Shown here one piece after another: positions 1 to 6,096 of a stretch of 9,493 nt of DNA (position 1 is its first letter; every line of letters begins with the position of its first letter). The position numbers were made by a program, and so were the translations under genes. Below the pieces are notes generated by a model that saw nothing but the letters and a program-made list of their open reading frames with translations, did no database searches and was not told the origin of the DNA. The stretch is taken from contig DPHR01000112.1 in the NCBI GenBank assembly GCA_003522945.1, forward strand, positions 3,808 through 13,300, given 5' to 3'. This DNA is from Clostridiales bacterium (lineage in GTDB: Bacteria; Bacillota; Clostridia; Oscillospirales; Oscillospiraceae).

Positions 1-11
1 AGCCGAAAAGT

Positions 12-44
12 ATTTTTGCCGACGCGCATGTCGCCGGCAAAAAT
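12..44. terminator. Probable intrinsic terminator, possibly bidirectional
   Basis: A 10-bp inverted repeat has arms ATTTTTGCCG (12-21) and CGGCAAAAAT (35-44). Rightward it is followed by a T-rich stretch (45-60), and leftward by ACTTTT. It lies just beyond the stop codon of the leftward transporter gene at 103, so it could end that transcript, a rightward transcript from outside the window, or both. A second perfect stem of 8 bp (58-65 with 70-77, loop TGCG) lies between it and the stop codon; it has no T tail in either direction and may simply protect the RNA end. Nothing else is visible in the first 102 bases. Confidence 0.55.
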
Positions 45-102
45 GTTTTGAATTCTTTTTGCGCCTGCGGGCGCAAACTCTGCGAGGCTCGTTATTGGAT
101 GT

Positions 103-1623
103 TCAAGCTTTTACTGTCTCGCGGCGGGACGTTGCGGCGCGCAGCACAAAGAGCGTGGCGACCGTGAGCGCGACGCCGATGGCGAGGCAGATGTACACGT
201 TCTGCACGAATCCGGCGATGACGTAGCTCACGAATGAGATCGCGGCGACGGTGAGAACGTAGGGGATCTGCGTGGAAACATGGTTGAGATGGTCGCACTG
301 CGCACCGGCAGAGGCCATGATCGTCGTATCGGAGATCGGCGAGCAGTGGTCGCCCATGACGGCGCCCGCAAGGCACGCGGAAACGCCGATGATGAGAAGC
401 TGGCTGTCCGCGGGGAATACGTCCGTCACGATCGGGATCAGGATGCCGAACGTACCCCAGCTCGTGCCGGTGGAGAACGCAAGGCCGCAGCCGACAAGGA
501 ATATGATCGCCGGGAGCAGGTTATAAAGGCTCCGGGACGCGCCCTGCATCACGCCGAACACGTATTCCGCCGCGCCGAGCATGCCGGTCATGTTCTTGAG
601 CGTTACGGCGAACGTGAGGATGAGCAGCGCCGGAACCATGGCGATGAAGCCCTTGGTGGTGCATTCCATGGCTTCCTTGAAGCTCAAAAGACCGCGGCAG
701 ATGTAGTAGATCACGGTAAACACGAGCGCGATGAGCGTGCCCCAAGGCAGTCCGACGGAGGCGTCCGTTCCGGCGAAGGCCGCGGCAAACGATGTGCCGG
801 AGAAGAATCCGCCGACATACAGCATGCCGGTGACGCAGCAGGCAATGAGCACGAGCACCGGCAGCACAAGATCGACGACCCGTCCCTTCGGCGAAGCGAC
901 GATATCCGCCTCATCGCTGCGCCGCTCGCCGGAGGTGAAGAGATCGCCGTTGAGCCGCGCGTTCATTTCGTGCAGCTTCATCGGGCCATAGTCAAACTGC
1001 ATGAGCGAGAGACCGACAACGAAAACAAGCGTAAAGAGGCTGTAGTAGTTCCAGGGGATGGCACGGACGAACAGCTCCGTGCCGGACATGACGCTCTCGT
1101 CCACGATGCCGGAGACTGCCGCCGCCCACGAGGAGATCGGCGCGATCATGCATACGGGCGCGGCGGTCGCGTCGATGAGATAGGCGAGCTTGGCGCGGGA
1201 GATGCGGTGGCCATCCGCCACGGGACGCATGACGCTGCCGACGGTGAGGCAGTTAAAATAGTCGTCCACGAAGATCAGCACACCGAGAAGGACCGTAGCG
1301 AGCATCGCGCCGGCGCGGGTGTGCACGTGCTTTTCCGCCCAGCGCCCGAACGCCGCCGAGCCGCCCGTGCGGTTCATAAGCGCAACGAGAATGCCGAGCA
1401 GGATGAGGAACAGGAAAATGCCGACGTTCCAGGCGTCCGCCACGCCGGCGATGAAGCCGTCGTTGATGATAACGTCCAGCGTTTTTACCGGCGCGAACCC
1501 GGCGACGAGCGCCGCGCCCACGACGATGCCGAGGAAGAGCGAGGAATAGACCTCCTTGGTGATCAGCGCCAGAGCGATGGCGACGACCGGCGGCAGCAGC
1601 GCCCAGATGGTAGCGTAAAACAT
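103..1623 (-). CDS. NhaC-superfamily transporter, probable lysine transporter
   Basis: This is a 506-residue integral membrane protein with roughly a dozen hydrophobic segments. Family features include FVDDYFNCLTVGS (119-130 region), STGTSWGTFGILIP (384-397) and GDHCSPISDTTIMAS (424-438), the last two typical of the NhaC Na+/H+ antiporter superfamily. The reading frame stays open to 1686, but the ATG at 1621-1623 is chosen because AGGGAGGT sits 7 nt before it and because the longer version would start inside the terminator stem. The gene lies directly behind a lysine riboswitch with an attenuator, so its expression should fall when lysine is abundant. Members of this superfamily under lysine riboswitches have been proposed as lysine transporters (called lysW in comparative-genomics work, from memory). 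The family assignment is firm. The lysine substrate, and uptake rather than export, are inferred from the regulation. It is a single-gene transcription unit. Confidence 0.9.
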   Translation of the reverse strand: MFYATIWALLPPVVAIALALITKEVYSSLFLGIVVGAALVAGFAPVKTLDVIINDGFIAGVADAWNVGIFLFLILLGILVALMNRTGGSAAFGRWAEKHVHTRAGAMLATVLLGVLIFVDDYFNCLTVGSVMRPVADGHRISRAKLAYLIDATAAPVCMIAPISSWAAAVSGIVDESVMSGTELFVRAIPWNYYSLFTLVFVVGLSLMQFDYGPMKLHEMNARLNGDLFTSGERRSDEADIVASPKGRVVDLVLPVLVLIACCVTGMLYVGGFFSGTSFAAAFAGTDASVGLPWGTLIALVFTVIYYICRGLLSFKEAMECTTKGFIAMVPALLILTFAVTLKNMTGMLGAAEYVFGVMQGASRSLYNLLPAIIFLVGCGLAFSTGTSWGTFGILIPIVTDVFPADSQLLIIGVSACLAGAVMGDHCSPISDTTIMASAGAQCDHLNHVSTQIPYVLTVAAISFVSYVIAGFVQNVYICLAIGVALTVATLFVLRAATSRRETVKA

Positions 1624-1630
1624 GAGAAAA

Positions 1631-1638
1631 ACCTCCCT
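1631..1638 (-). promoter_or_regulatory. Shine-Dalgarno site fixing the transporter start
   Basis: On the minus strand AGGGAGGT ends 7 nt before the ATG at 1623. This is close to the full anti-SD complement and decides between this ATG and the upstream in-frame ATG at 1686. It lies just after the terminator, so it is transcribed only on read-through. Confidence 0.85.
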
Positions 1639-1645
1639 CGCATGC

Positions 1646-1680
1646 AAAAAGCCGTGATTCCCGGTGGAAGGATCACGGCT
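1646..1680 (-). terminator. Riboswitch-controlled intrinsic terminator
   Basis: On the minus strand a perfect 9-bp stem, AGCCGTGAT (1672-1680) with ATCACGGCT (1650-1658), encloses a 13-nt loop and is followed by a T run. It sits between the lysine aptamer and the transporter start, where the expression platform is expected. The loop carries TCCACCG (1662-1668), which can pair with the 3' flank of the aptamer, so terminator formation competes with an alternative fold. Confidence 0.9.
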
Positions 1681-1738
1681 GTGCATACAAAATCAGTAAT
1701 AAAAAAACTAAATTCGCAGCAATGACAGCTCTCCACCG
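1662..1738 (-). promoter_or_regulatory. Antiterminator pairing of the lysine riboswitch
   Basis: On the minus strand CGGTGGA (1732-1738), just inside the 3' end of the aptamer, is an exact complement of TCCACCG (1662-1668) in the terminator loop and upstream arm; GU pairs can extend it. When this helix forms, the terminator stem and the closing helix of the aptamer are both disturbed. When lysine stabilises the aptamer, CGGTGGA is less available and the terminator can form. This is the usual OFF-switch logic. The pairing is read from sequence; no energy calculation was made. Confidence 0.7.
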
Positions 1739-1883
1739 AAGTGACAGTCCGCGGAATGTTCTTCCGCGCCCCAGGCATCCACCGCCAGACAGCGGTGAGA
1801 CCCTTCGGCGATCGCCCCTTTCCGCTCCCCGGTGTCTGCCGGATGACAAGAGCGTACTGATGTTGATCGCGCCTCTACCATTG
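1720..1883 (-). promoter_or_regulatory. Lysine riboswitch (L box) aptamer
   Basis: The minus strand carries the conserved lysine aptamer segments in order: GGTAGAGGCGCGA, CAGTACGC, GGAGCGGAAAGGGGCGATCG followed by CCGAAGGG, a P4 hairpin CACCGCTGTCTGGCGGTG, a P5 hairpin built on GCGCGGAA and TTCCGCG, ACTGTCA, and GGAGAGCTGTC. The closing helix P1 pairs CAATGGTAG (1875-1883) with CTGTCATTG (1720-1728), 9 bp with two GU pairs. This class binds L-lysine and usually represses lysine synthesis or uptake genes. Here it is followed by an intrinsic terminator and then the NhaC-type transporter. The match covers the known core closely, so I consider the class assignment secure; exact helix ends are approximate. 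Confidence 0.95.
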
Positions 1884-1897
1884 AGTTTCTGCTAAAA

Positions 1898-1925
1898 AGT
1901 ATACCGCGCCAAAGGAAAAAGTCAA
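1898..1925 (-). promoter_or_regulatory. Sigma-A type promoter of the lysine riboswitch unit
   Basis: On the minus strand TTGACT (1920-1925) and TATACT (1898-1903) are separated by 16 bp. The predicted start point, about 1890-1891, falls a few bases before the first strand of riboswitch helix P1, exactly where a riboswitch transcript should begin. Confidence 0.85.
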
Positions 1926-1946
1926 GCATAAACATCCATTCGCGCG

Positions 1947-1977
1947 AAAAAACTTACACGGGGGATATTTCTCCCCC
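1947..1977 (-). terminator. Possible terminator overlapping the end of the MATE gene
   Basis: On the minus strand GGGGGA (1972-1977) and TCCCCC (1960-1965) form a 6-bp stem with a 6-nt loop inside the last codons of the exporter gene, followed by GTGTAAG (containing the stop codon) and six T residues (1947-1952). The T run is 7 nt from the stem, farther than in a classic terminator. The position suits the end of the leftward three-gene unit just before the next promoter. Confidence 0.4.
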
Positions 1978-3342
1978 CTGCTCGGCCTCCCGCCGCCGGA
2001 TGTCGCGCGAGACGCGCACGGCGATCGGCACGGCGAGCAGCATCACGAGCATGTCCGCCGCGCCCTGCACCGACGCGATGCCCCACACGCCCCAGAGCCG
2101 GACCATAAGAGGCAGTATCGGGAAGAAGCAGATACCCTGCCGCGCCAGCCCCAGCAGCAGCGACGGCAGCGCCCGCCCGATGCCGGAGCAGAGCATATTC
2201 ACGATGATGCCGAAGCCGTGGAACGGCATGGCAAGGCACTGGATGCGCAGAGAGAACACGCCGATGCGCACAAGCTCGGCATCGTCCTCCGTAAAAAGCA
2301 GCAGGATGGGCCGGGCGAAGATCCCGACAACGAGCGCCACAGCGGAAATGCCGGCGACGCATGCGATCATGGAAAACCGGAACGATTCCCGCACGCGGTC
2401 AAACCGCTTCGCGCCCCACGAGAAGCCCGCCACGGGCTGGAAGCCCTGGCCGAAGCCGAGACAGGCGCTCGTCATAAACATGGTAATGCGGTTCGCCACA
2501 TTGATCGCCGCGAGCGCGCTCGTGCCGTAGCCCACGGCAATGCGGTTGAGCAGTATCCCGGCGAGCGTGCCGAGACCGTTGCGGAAAAAGCTCGCGCTGC
2601 CCATGGCGCAGACCTCTTTGGCGTCGCTCCAGCGCGGGCGGAACTGCCGGAAGCGGATCGTGAGCAGCGTCTTTTTGCGGAAATACGGCGTCATAAGAAT
2701 GCACCAGCTGACGACCTTGGATATGGCCGTTGCAGCGCTCGCGCCCGCGACGCCCCAGCCGAACGTGAAGATGAAGAGCGGATCAAGCCCCACATTGAGC
2801 ACCGCGCCCGCCACCATGCCGATCATGGAGAAAACGGCGCTGCCCTCGGCGCGCAGACATTGGTTGAGCACAAAGCTTGTCGCCATAAACGGCGCGGCAA
2901 GCAGGATATACCGGCAGTACTGCTCCGAATACGGGAGGATCTCCTCGTTCGCGCCGAGCAGGAGCAGGATCTTATCCTGATACGTAAAGCCGAGGATCAG
3001 CACAAGCGTCCCAAGCGCGAGCGCGAGGAAGAAGCAGGTGGAGAGCACCTCGCGGGCACGCTCGTCCTGCTTCGCGCCGAGCAGACGCGACGTAAGGCTC
3101 GCCGCGCCCACGGCGAGGAGCGAGCCCGCCATCATAATGATGAGATCGATCGAGCCGTTCACACCGACCGCGCCCGTGGCGTCCGTGCCGAGCTGACTTA
3201 CGAAGAGCGTGTCGGCAAGGTTATAGGCGCTCGTGACGAGCATTCCCGCGATGGACGGCAGCGCCATTTTCGGCACGAGCCTGGGAATGGGCGTATTGAG
3301 CATAAAATCCCGTTTTTCGTTCGGATCGCGGAACTGCGGCAT
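1954..3342 (-). CDS. MATE family efflux transporter
   Basis: The 462-residue product has about 12 hydrophobic segments, the usual size for MATE exporters, which use a Na+ or H+ gradient to expel cationic drugs or metabolites. The first half begins with LALPS-like MALPSIAGMLVTSAYN (26-41) and ADTLFVSQLG (43-52), and contains LNVGLDPLFIF and WGVAGASAATAISKV (182-210). The second half repeats the fold with GFGQGFQPVAGFSWGAKR (296-313). The start at 3342 has only AAAGGA about 12 nt upstream; an in-frame ATG at 3303 is an alternative, but the residues before it (EKRDFM) resemble the N-terminus usual in clostridial relatives. It is the last gene of the hemZ-kinase-exporter unit, 54 bp after the kinase with no T-tailed terminator in the gap. 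The substrate cannot be predicted. Confidence 0.93.
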   Translation of the reverse strand: MPQFRDPNEKRDFMLNTPIPRLVPKMALPSIAGMLVTSAYNLADTLFVSQLGTDATGAVGVNGSIDLIIMMAGSLLAVGAASLTSRLLGAKQDERAREVLSTCFFLALALGTLVLILGFTYQDKILLLLGANEEILPYSEQYCRYILLAAPFMATSFVLNQCLRAEGSAVFSMIGMVAGAVLNVGLDPLFIFTFGWGVAGASAATAISKVVSWCILMTPYFRKKTLLTIRFRQFRPRWSDAKEVCAMGSASFFRNGLGTLAGILLNRIAVGYGTSALAAINVANRITMFMTSACLGFGQGFQPVAGFSWGAKRFDRVRESFRFSMIACVAGISAVALVVGIFARPILLLFTEDDAELVRIGVFSLRIQCLAMPFHGFGIIVNMLCSGIGRALPSLLLGLARQGICFFPILPLMVRLWGVWGIASVQGAADMLVMLLAVPIAVRVSRDIRRREAEQGGEISPV

Positions 3343-3396
3343 GGGCGGTATGCGTCCTTTCTCTCTTTTATGTTCCGGCGCGGGCCGGGGAAGCGG

Positions 3397-4335
3397 TCAG
3401 TACGAATACTTTCCGCCGCCGATGAATTCACGCAGCAGCGAGTCCTTTGCAAGAAGCTCCGGCGAGACGTCCTCAAAGCGCTCGAACGCCGGGAGGATGC
3501 TCTGCAGCTCGCTGTAGCGCGGCGTGTCGGAGGGCATGGCGTTGAAAAGGCCGGTGGCGGTGTTGTTGAGCACCGGCACCTCGTAGGCGAACGACGAGTC
3601 GAACTGGAGATTCGCCTTGTCCTTGAAGGGCGAGATATACAGCTTCTCGCCGCGGCGGATGTTGGCCCAGTGCGCAAGCGTCTCCTGCGCGGCGGTGCCG
3701 CGGAAAAGATAGTCGCGCACGGTGCGGCGCATAAGGCGCATCCATGTGCCCTTGAATACGACCGCGCCGTCATCGTCCAAAATGTTGCTGCGCGCGCTGA
3801 TATAGAGCTTGAACGCCTCGGGGTGTACAAGCGTGATCGAATCGTTGAGCGCGTGGATGCCCTCGAACACGGCGACCTCGTTTTTCTTCAGACGCAGCGA
3901 AGCGCTCGGCTCCAGATCGCGGCACTGGTGCACAAAGTCGTAGCGCGGCACAAGGATGCGCCCGCCTTCGGAAAGGACGGAGAAGTGCTCGTTCAAAAGC
4001 TCCATATCCATGCACAGGGGCGATTCGAGATCGTACTTCCCTTCGGGCGTGCGCGGCGTCGTCTCCGGGGAGACGCTCTTGAAATAGTTGTCCATCGAGA
4101 TGCTGTGCGTGCGCACACCGCGCCGCTCGAGCACCTCGCAGATCTTCAGCGCGGTCGTCGTCTTGCCGCTGCCGGAGGGCCCGGAGAGCAGAACGATCGG
4201 GCTTTTTTCCATGTTCTCCATGATGCGGTCGGCGGCGAGCTCCAGCCGGTCGGCGTAAATGCTGTCGCACTCGGCGATGAACCCGGCGGCGTCGGCGCGG
4301 CACCGGGCATTGATCTCGGAAAGATAGTAGGCCAT
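3397..4335 (-). CDS. Uridine kinase-like nucleoside kinase
   Basis: The 312-residue soluble protein has a P-loop, GPSGSGKTT (52-60), followed by SMDNYFKS (80-87), YDLESP (101-106) and FEGIHAL (157-163). This is the order seen in the uridine kinase/phosphoribulokinase fold: ATP binding, then acidic and nucleoside-contact segments. It probably phosphorylates a nucleoside or similar hydroxyl compound with ATP. Many clostridial proteins annotated as nucleoside kinase carry a long N-terminal TGS/threonyl-tRNA-synthetase-like region; this one has only about 45 residues before the kinase core, so it is the short form. The start codon follows the hemZ stop after 2 nt, and its AAAGGGA ribosome site lies within the last hemZ codons, so the two are probably translationally coupled. 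The family is clear; the true substrate is not. Confidence 0.88.
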   Translation of the reverse strand: MAYYLSEINARCRADAAGFIAECDSIYADRLELAADRIMENMEKSPIVLLSGPSGSGKTTTALKICEVLERRGVRTHSISMDNYFKSVSPETTPRTPEGKYDLESPLCMDMELLNEHFSVLSEGGRILVPRYDFVHQCRDLEPSASLRLKKNEVAVFEGIHALNDSITLVHPEAFKLYISARSNILDDDGAVVFKGTWMRLMRRTVRDYLFRGTAAQETLAHWANIRRGEKLYISPFKDKANLQFDSSFAYEVPVLNNTATGLFNAMPSDTPRYSELQSILPAFERFEDVSPELLAKDSLLREFIGGGKYSY

Positions 4336-4337
4336 TT

Positions 4338-5834
4338 TCAGTTTGTCCCTTTCGGTTCGGAATTATAAAAGCGGACGATCTCGTCCTTTTCGGCGCACGT
4401 GCGCGCGATGCGGTCCATGTATTCGCGCGGATACTTCGGCGCCATGAGACGCTTTACGACGCCGCCGGGCGCCGTGAGCTTCGTAGAGCCGCCCGCGCCC
4501 ACGGCGAGAATGCCGCAGAGCTCCTCCATAATGCATATGTTGTAGAGATTTTCGTATCCCGGCTTCGTCCAGCCGACGTTTTCAAAGCTGCCGGACATGA
4601 ACTTCTGCCGGTAAAGATAATACGGCGCGTACCCCGCCGCTTCGAGCTTTTCACGCGCATCACCGAGCATTTCGCCGACGGCCTTCCCGTCCGGCAGCGC
4701 CGTACCCTCGGTGAGAAAGCGCGAGCCCTTTTTGAGCGCGAGCGTGTGCACCGTGATATTCTCCGCGCCCAGCGCGATCACCTCGCGCACCGTGTCGGAA
4801 AAGCTCTCCGGCGTATCGCCGGGGAGACCCGCGATGAGATCCATGTTGAAGGCGAGCTGCGGGAACTTTTTCACCATCGCCACCGCCTCACGCACTTCGG
4901 CGGCGGTGTGGTGACGCCCGATCTCCTCGAGCACCGCGTCCGACATCGTCTGCGGGTTGACGCTCACGCGGTTTACGCCGTGCGAAACGAGCACCGCGAG
5001 CTTTTCCTCCGTCACGGTGTCGGGCCGTCCGGCCTCCACGGTGAACTCCCGGCAGGCGCTAAGATCAAAGCACGCCTTCGTGTCCGCAAGCAGCCGGTCG
5101 AGTTCCGGCGCCGAGAGCGTCGTGGGCGTGCCGCCGCCGATGTATACCGCAACGATGCGCCGCCCGGCAGCCTTCACCGCCGCGGCAGTCGAGCGCATCT
5201 CCTGCTCGAGCGCGTTGAGATAATCCGGGATGCTCTTCAAAAGCTTCGGCGCGTCCACGCTCACAAAGCTGCAATAGGCGCAGCGCGTCGGGCAGAACGG
5301 GATGCCGATGTACAGGCACACGTCCTGCGGCGCGAGCGCCGCTTTGGCGCGTGCCGCGGCGCGCTCGGCGGCGAGAGCGAGAGACGCACGCTCTTTCGAC
5401 ACACCGAACGTTTCGGTCAGCATCCGCACGGCAGCGGTCTCGGTCAGGCCGTCCTTCTGCATGAGCCCCGCGAGGAACTTTGCCGGACGCACACCGGTAA
5501 GGCAGCCCCACTCCGGCTTCGGCACACCGACATCCAGCGCGGCGCGGTAGAAAGCGAGCTTTAAGATGCGCTGCTCGATGCGGGCTCTCTCCTCCCCGGC
5601 GCGGATGCCGTCGGTGCGGGCGCGGACATGCTTTTGCACGGTGCGCCGGTCGTACCGGAGCCGGCACACAGCCGTTGTGTACGTCTTGCCGTGCTTCAGC
5701 TCCAGCTCGACAGCATTCTCCTCCCGGAGACCGGGATCGGCGCTCGGGTACACCGGCCGCTCTTCGGGGAAGAGCATGAGCAGCATCTGCTCGGCGGCGT
5801 AACGATAATCATTGTTTCGTAAAAAAATATACAT
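4338..5834 (-). CDS. hemZ: HemZ-type coproporphyrinogen dehydrogenase-like radical SAM protein
   Basis: The 498-residue protein is close to the length of Bacillus HemZ. An N-terminal region of about 170 residues, with the family motif GVRPAK (114-119), precedes the radical SAM core. C181, C185 and C188 in FCPTRCAYCSF form the CxxxCxxC cluster site, IGGGTPT follows (232-238), and DLIAGLPGDT (332-341) matches the HemN family. The C-terminal YLYRQKFMSGSFENVGW (407-422 region) and GAGGSTKL (447-453) are typical of HemZ. Family members are annotated as oxygen-independent coproporphyrinogen III oxidases, but activity has been questioned for several HemN-like proteins and no other haem gene is present here, so the reaction is uncertain. 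It heads the leftward unit. The ATG at 5834 follows the -10 box by 9 nt and has no Shine-Dalgarno sequence; an in-frame ATG at 5786 also lacks one. Confidence 0.92.
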   Translation of the reverse strand: MYIFLRNNDYRYAAEQMLLMLFPEERPVYPSADPGLREENAVELELKHGKTYTTAVCRLRYDRRTVQKHVRARTDGIRAGEERARIEQRILKLAFYRAALDVGVPKPEWGCLTGVRPAKFLAGLMQKDGLTETAAVRMLTETFGVSKERASLALAAERAAARAKAALAPQDVCLYIGIPFCPTRCAYCSFVSVDAPKLLKSIPDYLNALEQEMRSTAAAVKAAGRRIVAVYIGGGTPTTLSAPELDRLLADTKACFDLSACREFTVEAGRPDTVTEEKLAVLVSHGVNRVSVNPQTMSDAVLEEIGRHHTAAEVREAVAMVKKFPQLAFNMDLIAGLPGDTPESFSDTVREVIALGAENITVHTLALKKGSRFLTEGTALPDGKAVGEMLGDAREKLEAAGYAPYYLYRQKFMSGSFENVGWTKPGYENLYNICIMEELCGILAVGAGGSTKLTAPGGVVKRLMAPKYPREYMDRIARTCAEKDEIVRFYNSEPKGTN

Positions 5835-5843
5835 AGCCCTTAT

Positions 5844-5871
5844 ATTATAGAGAATTTCCGGAAAAACGCAA
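5844..5871 (-). promoter_or_regulatory. Promoter of the hemZ unit, predicted leaderless
   Basis: On the minus strand TTGCGT (5866-5871) and a consensus TATAAT (5844-5849) are 16 bp apart. Transcription should begin at the G residues 5837-5839, leaving only about 3-5 nt before the hemZ ATG at 5834. Confidence 0.75.
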
Positions 5872-5935
5872 GCCGCAGACGGAAAAAGCGGGCCCTTTTT
5901 CTATCTTTTGTCTATGGCGGCGCTCCGAGGTTCAT

Positions 5936-5955
5936 GGTAAAGTATACCCTAAGGG
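5936..5955. promoter_or_regulatory. Candidate regulator-binding dyads between divergent promoters
   Basis: Two overlapping imperfect dyads, GGTAAAGTATACC (5936-5948) and CCCTAAGGG (5947-5955), lie between the two divergent promoters and end 13 bp before the -35 box of the permease promoter. Their AT-rich centre and CCC/GGG arms recall sites bound by MerR-family proteins, and a MerR-type gene lies downstream. However, the dyads are not inside a 19-20 bp promoter spacer, the classical MerR arrangement. The assignment is speculative. Confidence 0.25.
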
Positions 5956-5968
5956 AAAGGTTTCGTGT

Positions 5969-5997
5969 TTGCATTTTGTTAACATCTCGCCTATGAT
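5969..5997 (+). promoter_or_regulatory. Promoter of the NCS1 permease unit
   Basis: TTGCAT (5969-5974) and TATGAT (5992-5997) are separated by 17 bp, giving a start point near 6004 and a leader of about 93 nt. The spacer contains the palindrome TGTTAACA (5977-5984), a possible operator. The spacing is that of a normal sigma-A promoter, not the long spacer of MerR-activated promoters. Confidence 0.65.
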
Positions 5998-6017
5998 GCA
6001 ATCAGACAGTCGGTAAG

Positions 6018-6064
6018 CGTTGATCAACGGGAACCCGGGCCCGCGTCTTTCAGCGCTGAAAGAC
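6018..6064 (+). promoter_or_regulatory. Structured leader with two perfect inverted repeats
   Basis: The permease leader holds CGTTGATCAACG (6018-6029, a 12-bp palindrome), a G/C-only stretch with nested CCCGGG and GGGCCC (6034-6042), and a perfect 20-bp palindrome with half-sites GTCTTTCAGC and GCTGAAAGAC (6045-6064). In RNA the last can fold into an 8-bp stem with a GCGC loop. I do not recognise a known riboswitch class here; there is no T run, so it is not an obvious attenuator. It may be an operator, an RNA-protein site or an RNA-stabilising hairpin. Confidence 0.5.
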
Positions 6065-6076
6065 AGCTGAACGAAA

Positions 6077-6094
6077 CGAAAGGGGTCACCTTCG
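6077..6094 (+). promoter_or_regulatory. Stem-loop that could sequester the permease ribosome site
   Basis: CGAA-A-GG (6077-6083, one bulged A) can pair with CCTTCG (6089-6094). This puts the AAAGGGG Shine-Dalgarno sequence (6079-6085) in the stem and loop, 11 nt before the ATG at 6097. Translational control is possible; the stem is short. Confidence 0.35.
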
Positions 6095-6096
6095 CA

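Noticed and set aside
1624..1686. Longer N-terminus for the NhaC-type transporter starting at 1686
   Set aside because: It would be encoded by the terminator hairpin and lacks a ribosome site, while the ATG at 1623 has an excellent one.
280..1725. Plus-strand open frame of 481 codons
   Set aside because: It is opposite the NhaC-type transporter and the terminator; its composition is typical of an antisense artefact.
1624..1890. T-box leader in front of the transporter
   Set aside because: A GGTGGA-like stretch is present, but the T-box core and specifier layout are absent and every lysine aptamer segment is present in order.
1708..1935. Small minus-strand open frame of 75 codons
   Set aside because: It coincides with the lysine riboswitch, whose conserved RNA core explains the sequence.
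2218..4368. Plus-strand open frame of 716 codons
   Set aside because: It lies opposite the MATE and kinase genes, is rich in Arg, His, Glu and Ala with no recognisable fold, and results from GC-rich codon bias of the opposite strand.
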